Assembly: GCF_036983985.1 (NCBI RefSeq)
Contig: NZ_JALAHQ010000003.1
Coordinates: 434,001 to 498,000, forward strand
DNA: 64,000 nt
Direction of reading: 5' to 3'
Source: Alishewanella metallidurans
Lineage (GTDB): Bacteria; Pseudomonadota; Gammaproteobacteria; Enterobacterales; Alteromonadaceae
Below the pieces are notes generated by a model. That model saw nothing but the letters and a program-made list of their open reading frames with translations. It was not told the origin of the DNA and made no database searches. Made by a program: the position numbers and the translations under genes. Below are positions 61,554-64,000 of the stretch, piece by piece; within the stretch, counting starts at the first letter, position 1; each line of letters starts with the position of its first letter.

Positions 61554-63482
61554 ATGCGGGGTATTATATTTATATGCGTGTTCTCATTAATGTTGGCGTT
61601 ACCGGCATTAGCTACAGAACAAGTGCCAATAGAAAATTTTTTTGAGCATGCTAAGTTTAACAATATGAAACTGTCACCTGATGGAAAACATATTGCGTTT
61701 AGCTACCAAGAGGAATCAGAAATTAAGCTTGCGGTCATGCGGTTAAAAGATAAAGCAATTTTATCTGGTTTTGCGTTCGGTGAGAATATGCATGTGATTA
61801 ATTTCCATTGGGCGAATAATGGCCGGGTACTGATGGAAGTAAGGGAAGTCACTGGTAATCTGGATAGTATGTCTGGTTCCCCGTTAAACTTGTATGCAGC
61901 TAATATTGATGGAAGCCGCCGCGTAGAATTGTTTCGCACCGAGCGTTCTGATTACACTTTATTACATTTATTGCCAGACCAGCCAGATCGTATTTTAATT
62001 GGTAAGCGACATTTTGCAGAAAAAAATGGTATGCGTGCTTTCACGATTGATATTAATCGTGGTAAAGAACGATATTTAAATGAACAGCCAGCAGGCGTAA
62101 TTGCGAGCCTTATTGCTGATAATAGTGGTGAAGTGAGACTTGGGATCGAGTTTATTGAAGGGAAAACGTTTGATGAAAATAAGACAGTGATTCACTACAA
62201 AAAAAATGATAACTGGCAAACTCTTAACTTGCAGTCTAAGCGTAATAATCCTCTAGTTTATCCACTGGGCTTTTCTTCAGACAATAAAAGAGCTTATTTT
62301 TCATCCAATCATGACATGGCGACTAGTGATGTAAGTGGTTTATTTGAATATGATTTTGAAACGTCAACCTTACATTTAGTAGCGCGACATGCGTATTCTG
62401 ATATTGGCCGGGCCTTTTACAGCCACGAGGGCGATGTGCTGGCGGTAAGTTATGTTGCAACAGTAAATGAAACCCAGTTCATTAATACAGAGCATAAAGA
62501 CGCTAAGTTGTTGGCGGGTATACAGGCTGCATTTCCTGACGAACTCGTTGCCATTACGTCGTTTAATAAAAGCGGTACTTTGGCTTTATTTGTCGTCTCT
62601 TCAGATAAAAGCTCCGGCGAATTCTTTCTATATGATATCCAAAAGGGAGAAGCGCGTTATCTGGCGTCCGCTCTTGATAAGTTAAAGAAAGATACATTAG
62701 TTGCTATGCAAAGTATTGAATTTAAAGCTCGTGATGGAAAAGTTATCCATGGTTTGTTAACTATGCCAGCTAGTCTTCCTAAGAACGCGCCTCTGATTGT
62801 GAATGTACATGGTGGCCCTTTTGGTGTTTACGACAATTGGGGATTTAACAGGGAAGCGCAGTTTTTCGCCAATCGTGGTTATGCGACATTAAATATTAAT
62901 TTTCGTGGTTCAGGTGGTTACGGTGAGGACTTTCAGCGGGCTGGTCGTCTGGAGTGGGGGAAAAGTATGCAAGATGACGTAACCGACGGCACATTATGGG
63001 CGATAGAACAGGGTTTTGCCGATCCGTCACGGATATGTATCTTTGGTGGTAGTTACGGTGGTTATGCCGCATTGTGGGGAGTTATTAAGGAGCCAGACCT
63101 GTATAAGTGCAGTGTCGGCTATGTTGGAGTATACGATATGCCATTATTTTTTAATGGTGATGGCTCTGATGCCAGTCGTAGTCGTAATATAGAACAATAT
63201 ATGAGTTCTCATGTTGGTAAAGGTGGTGAATATCTGCGTTCAATATCACCGGTCCATCATGTAGATAAAATTAAAGCTGAACTCCTTATTGTGCATGGTT
63301 CTAAAGATGTGCGAGTACCAATTATACATGCGAATAATCTAAAAAAAGCGTTGGATGGCATTGGTAAACCTTATGAATGGATGGTAAGGGAAGAGGGCCA
63401 TGGCTTCTACAAGTTAGAAAATAGAGTTGCGCTATATAACAAAATGCTGGAGTTTTTTGACAAACATATTGGAGAGAAATAG
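61554..63482 (+). CDS. Secreted S9-family (prolyl oligopeptidase-like) serine peptidase
   Basis: The 642-residue protein has a signal peptide (cleavage about residue 20, LPALA-TEQ), an N-terminal beta-propeller (about 35-380, starting KLSPDGKHIAFSY) and a C-terminal alpha/beta-hydrolase domain. The catalytic triad is readable: Ser500 in GGSYGGY, Asp585 in HGSKDVRVP and His616 in EEGHGFY. HGGPFGVYDNWGFN gives the oxyanion region. It should cleave short peptides in the periplasm (dipeptidyl or acylaminoacyl type). It fits the two receptors as a peptide-use module. GAGGTG precedes the ATG. Confidence 0.93.
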   Translation: MRGIIFICVFSLMLALPALATEQVPIENFFEHAKFNNMKLSPDGKHIAFSYQEESEIKLAVMRLKDKAILSGFAFGENMHVINFHWANNGRVLMEVREVTGNLDSMSGSPLNLYAANIDGSRRVELFRTERSDYTLLHLLPDQPDRILIGKRHFAEKNGMRAFTIDINRGKERYLNEQPAGVIASLIADNSGEVRLGIEFIEGKTFDENKTVIHYKKNDNWQTLNLQSKRNNPLVYPLGFSSDNKRAYFSSNHDMATSDVSGLFEYDFETSTLHLVARHAYSDIGRAFYSHEGDVLAVSYVATVNETQFINTEHKDAKLLAGIQAAFPDELVAITSFNKSGTLALFVVSSDKSSGEFFLYDIQKGEARYLASALDKLKKDTLVAMQSIEFKARDGKVIHGLLTMPASLPKNAPLIVNVHGGPFGVYDNWGFNREAQFFANRGYATLNINFRGSGGYGEDFQRAGRLEWGKSMQDDVTDGTLWAIEQGFADPSRICIFGGSYGGYAALWGVIKEPDLYKCSVGYVGVYDMPLFFNGDGSDASRSRNIEQYMSSHVGKGGEYLRSISPVHHVDKIKAELLIVHGSKDVRVPIIHANNLKKALDGIGKPYEWMVREEGHGFYKLENRVALYNKMLEFFDKHIGEK

Positions 63483-63786
63483 TTTTTTCTATCAAGCTAG
63501 CGTAGTAAATATATAATATGATGTAGGCGTTCAGGTTCTATCTATAAATTAGTTTACCGCCGTAATTAGTCCGATAGTTAGGTTGTTGTGGCGGAATAAG
63601 TTCGCTAAGTGAGATTAATTGGTATTTGGACCTTAAAATATATTTTTACCTAATGTTGAGATAGAAAATGTAATATAAGGTTGTGTCTCTAATAGCTTAC
63701 GCTAAAATCACAGCCCATCTTTTAAAAGAAGGTAAAATCTATTACCATTAACACCTAAATATCTCTGATAACGGAAGAGTAGTGCA
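63483..63786. other. Gene-free stretch before the 39-residue protein
   Basis: This 304-nt AT-rich stretch has no ORF, RNA gene or terminator that I can support. It should carry the 3' end of the S9 peptidase transcript and the promoter of the next small gene. Confidence 0.5.
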
Positions 63787-63906
63787 ATGACTGACGAAAA
63801 TTTCAAAGACTCGTTTAATCTATGGCAGTTTTTAGCCTTGGTTGGCGCATTTGTCGCTTTATTATGCTTGGCACCAATTATCGGTTGGTTTCAAGCTTTA
63901 TCCTAA
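63787..63906 (+). CDS. 39-residue single-pass membrane protein
   Basis: ATG 63787 to TAA 63906 encodes 39 residues. An acidic/charged start (MTDENFKDSF) leads into one hydrophobic helix (about 14-34, LALVGAFVALLCLAPIIGW). GGAAGAG (63774-63780) is a good Shine-Dalgarno at 6 nt, and a strong terminator follows 19 nt after the stop, so the unit looks like a complete small gene. Function is not recognised. Such proteins often bind and modulate membrane complexes. Confidence 0.65.
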   Translation: MTDENFKDSFNLWQFLALVGAFVALLCLAPIIGWFQALS

Positions 63907-63923
63907 TGCACTGCATAATATTA

Positions 63924-63947
63924 AGGCCGCCTAAGGGCGGCTTTTTT
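63924..63947 (+). terminator. Terminator after the 39-residue gene
   Basis: The stem GCCGCC-taag-GGCGGC (63926-63931 and 63936-63941) is followed by T6. Confidence 0.92.
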
Positions 63948-63981
63948 GTCCCACTCGGGACGTTTAATAAAGGTTTTTGAT

Positions 63982-64000
63982 ATGGATAAGCAAGCATTAG
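63982..64000 (+). CDS. First codons of a gene cut by the right edge
   Basis: ATG 63982 encodes MDKQAL and then the window ends. AAAGG (63969-63973) lies 8 nt upstream. Too little is visible to name it. Confidence 0.35.

Noticed and set aside
1..64000. CRISPR array, transposase, integrase, phage genes, tRNA or rRNA
   Set aside because: I looked for regular repeats and for these gene families and found none.

Overview
The window reads as chromosomal backbone from a gammaproteobacterium, most likely from the Alteromonadales/Chromatiaceae marine-freshwater group (Rheinheimera, Alishewanella or Arsukibacterium-like). That placement is an inference from protein resemblance and gene order: E. coli-like YadG/YadH, PanP-type aspartate decarboxylase, long tryptophan 2,3-dioxygenase, DUF3014, paired TonB receptors with an S9 peptidase, and the classic rpsB-to-accA superoperon. 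Base composition is moderate to AT-leaning and looks even throughout. I saw no insertion sequence, prophage, CRISPR array, tRNA or rRNA.

Layout. 1-5.0 kb: the 3' end of a doubly degenerate GGDEF-EAL protein, an arginase-family enzyme, rraA, and a membrane GGDEF-EAL phosphodiesterase. 5.0-10.2 kb (minus strand): DUF971 protein, hslU, hslV, ftsN-like and priA. 10.3-15.5 kb: rpmE, malic enzyme, chemoreceptor, ppa, fbp. 15.7-21.4 kb: a coupled mpl-ubiX-yadG-yadH run, panP and a small membrane protein. 21.5-25.0 kb (minus): map-glnD.

25.0-45.7 kb is the conserved superoperon: rpsB, tsf, pyrH, frr, uppS, cdsA, dxr, rseP, bamA, skp, lpxD, fabZ, lpxA, lpxB, rnhB, dnaE, accA, tilS. It joins translation, isoprenoid and phospholipid precursors, outer-membrane assembly, lipid A, replication and fatty-acid synthesis. 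Many junctions overlap by 1-4 nt, and several starts are GTG or TTG.

45.7-55.0 kb is a mixed region: a diguanylate cyclase with an I-site, a patatin, a DUF3014 protein, the 4.5S RNA gene, ybaM and a ComFB-family gene, tryptophan dioxygenase, and a minus-strand run dinG - TSUP permease - priC - HDAC-family gene. A good LexA-like box lies just upstream of dinG. 55.3-63.5 kb holds two TonB-dependent receptors and a secreted S9 peptidase, probably a peptide-acquisition locus. The window closes with a 39-residue single-pass membrane protein that has its own terminator, and the first codons of another gene.

I did not find an unmistakable new system. The strongest leads are the possible SOS control of a dinG-priC operon whose DinG lacks one canonical Fe-S cysteine, the ybaM tail encoded antisense to 4.5S RNA, the ComFB-family protein in a window with several c-di-GMP enzymes, the shared 36-bp start module of the two receptors, and the ppa promoter placed inside the fbp terminator.
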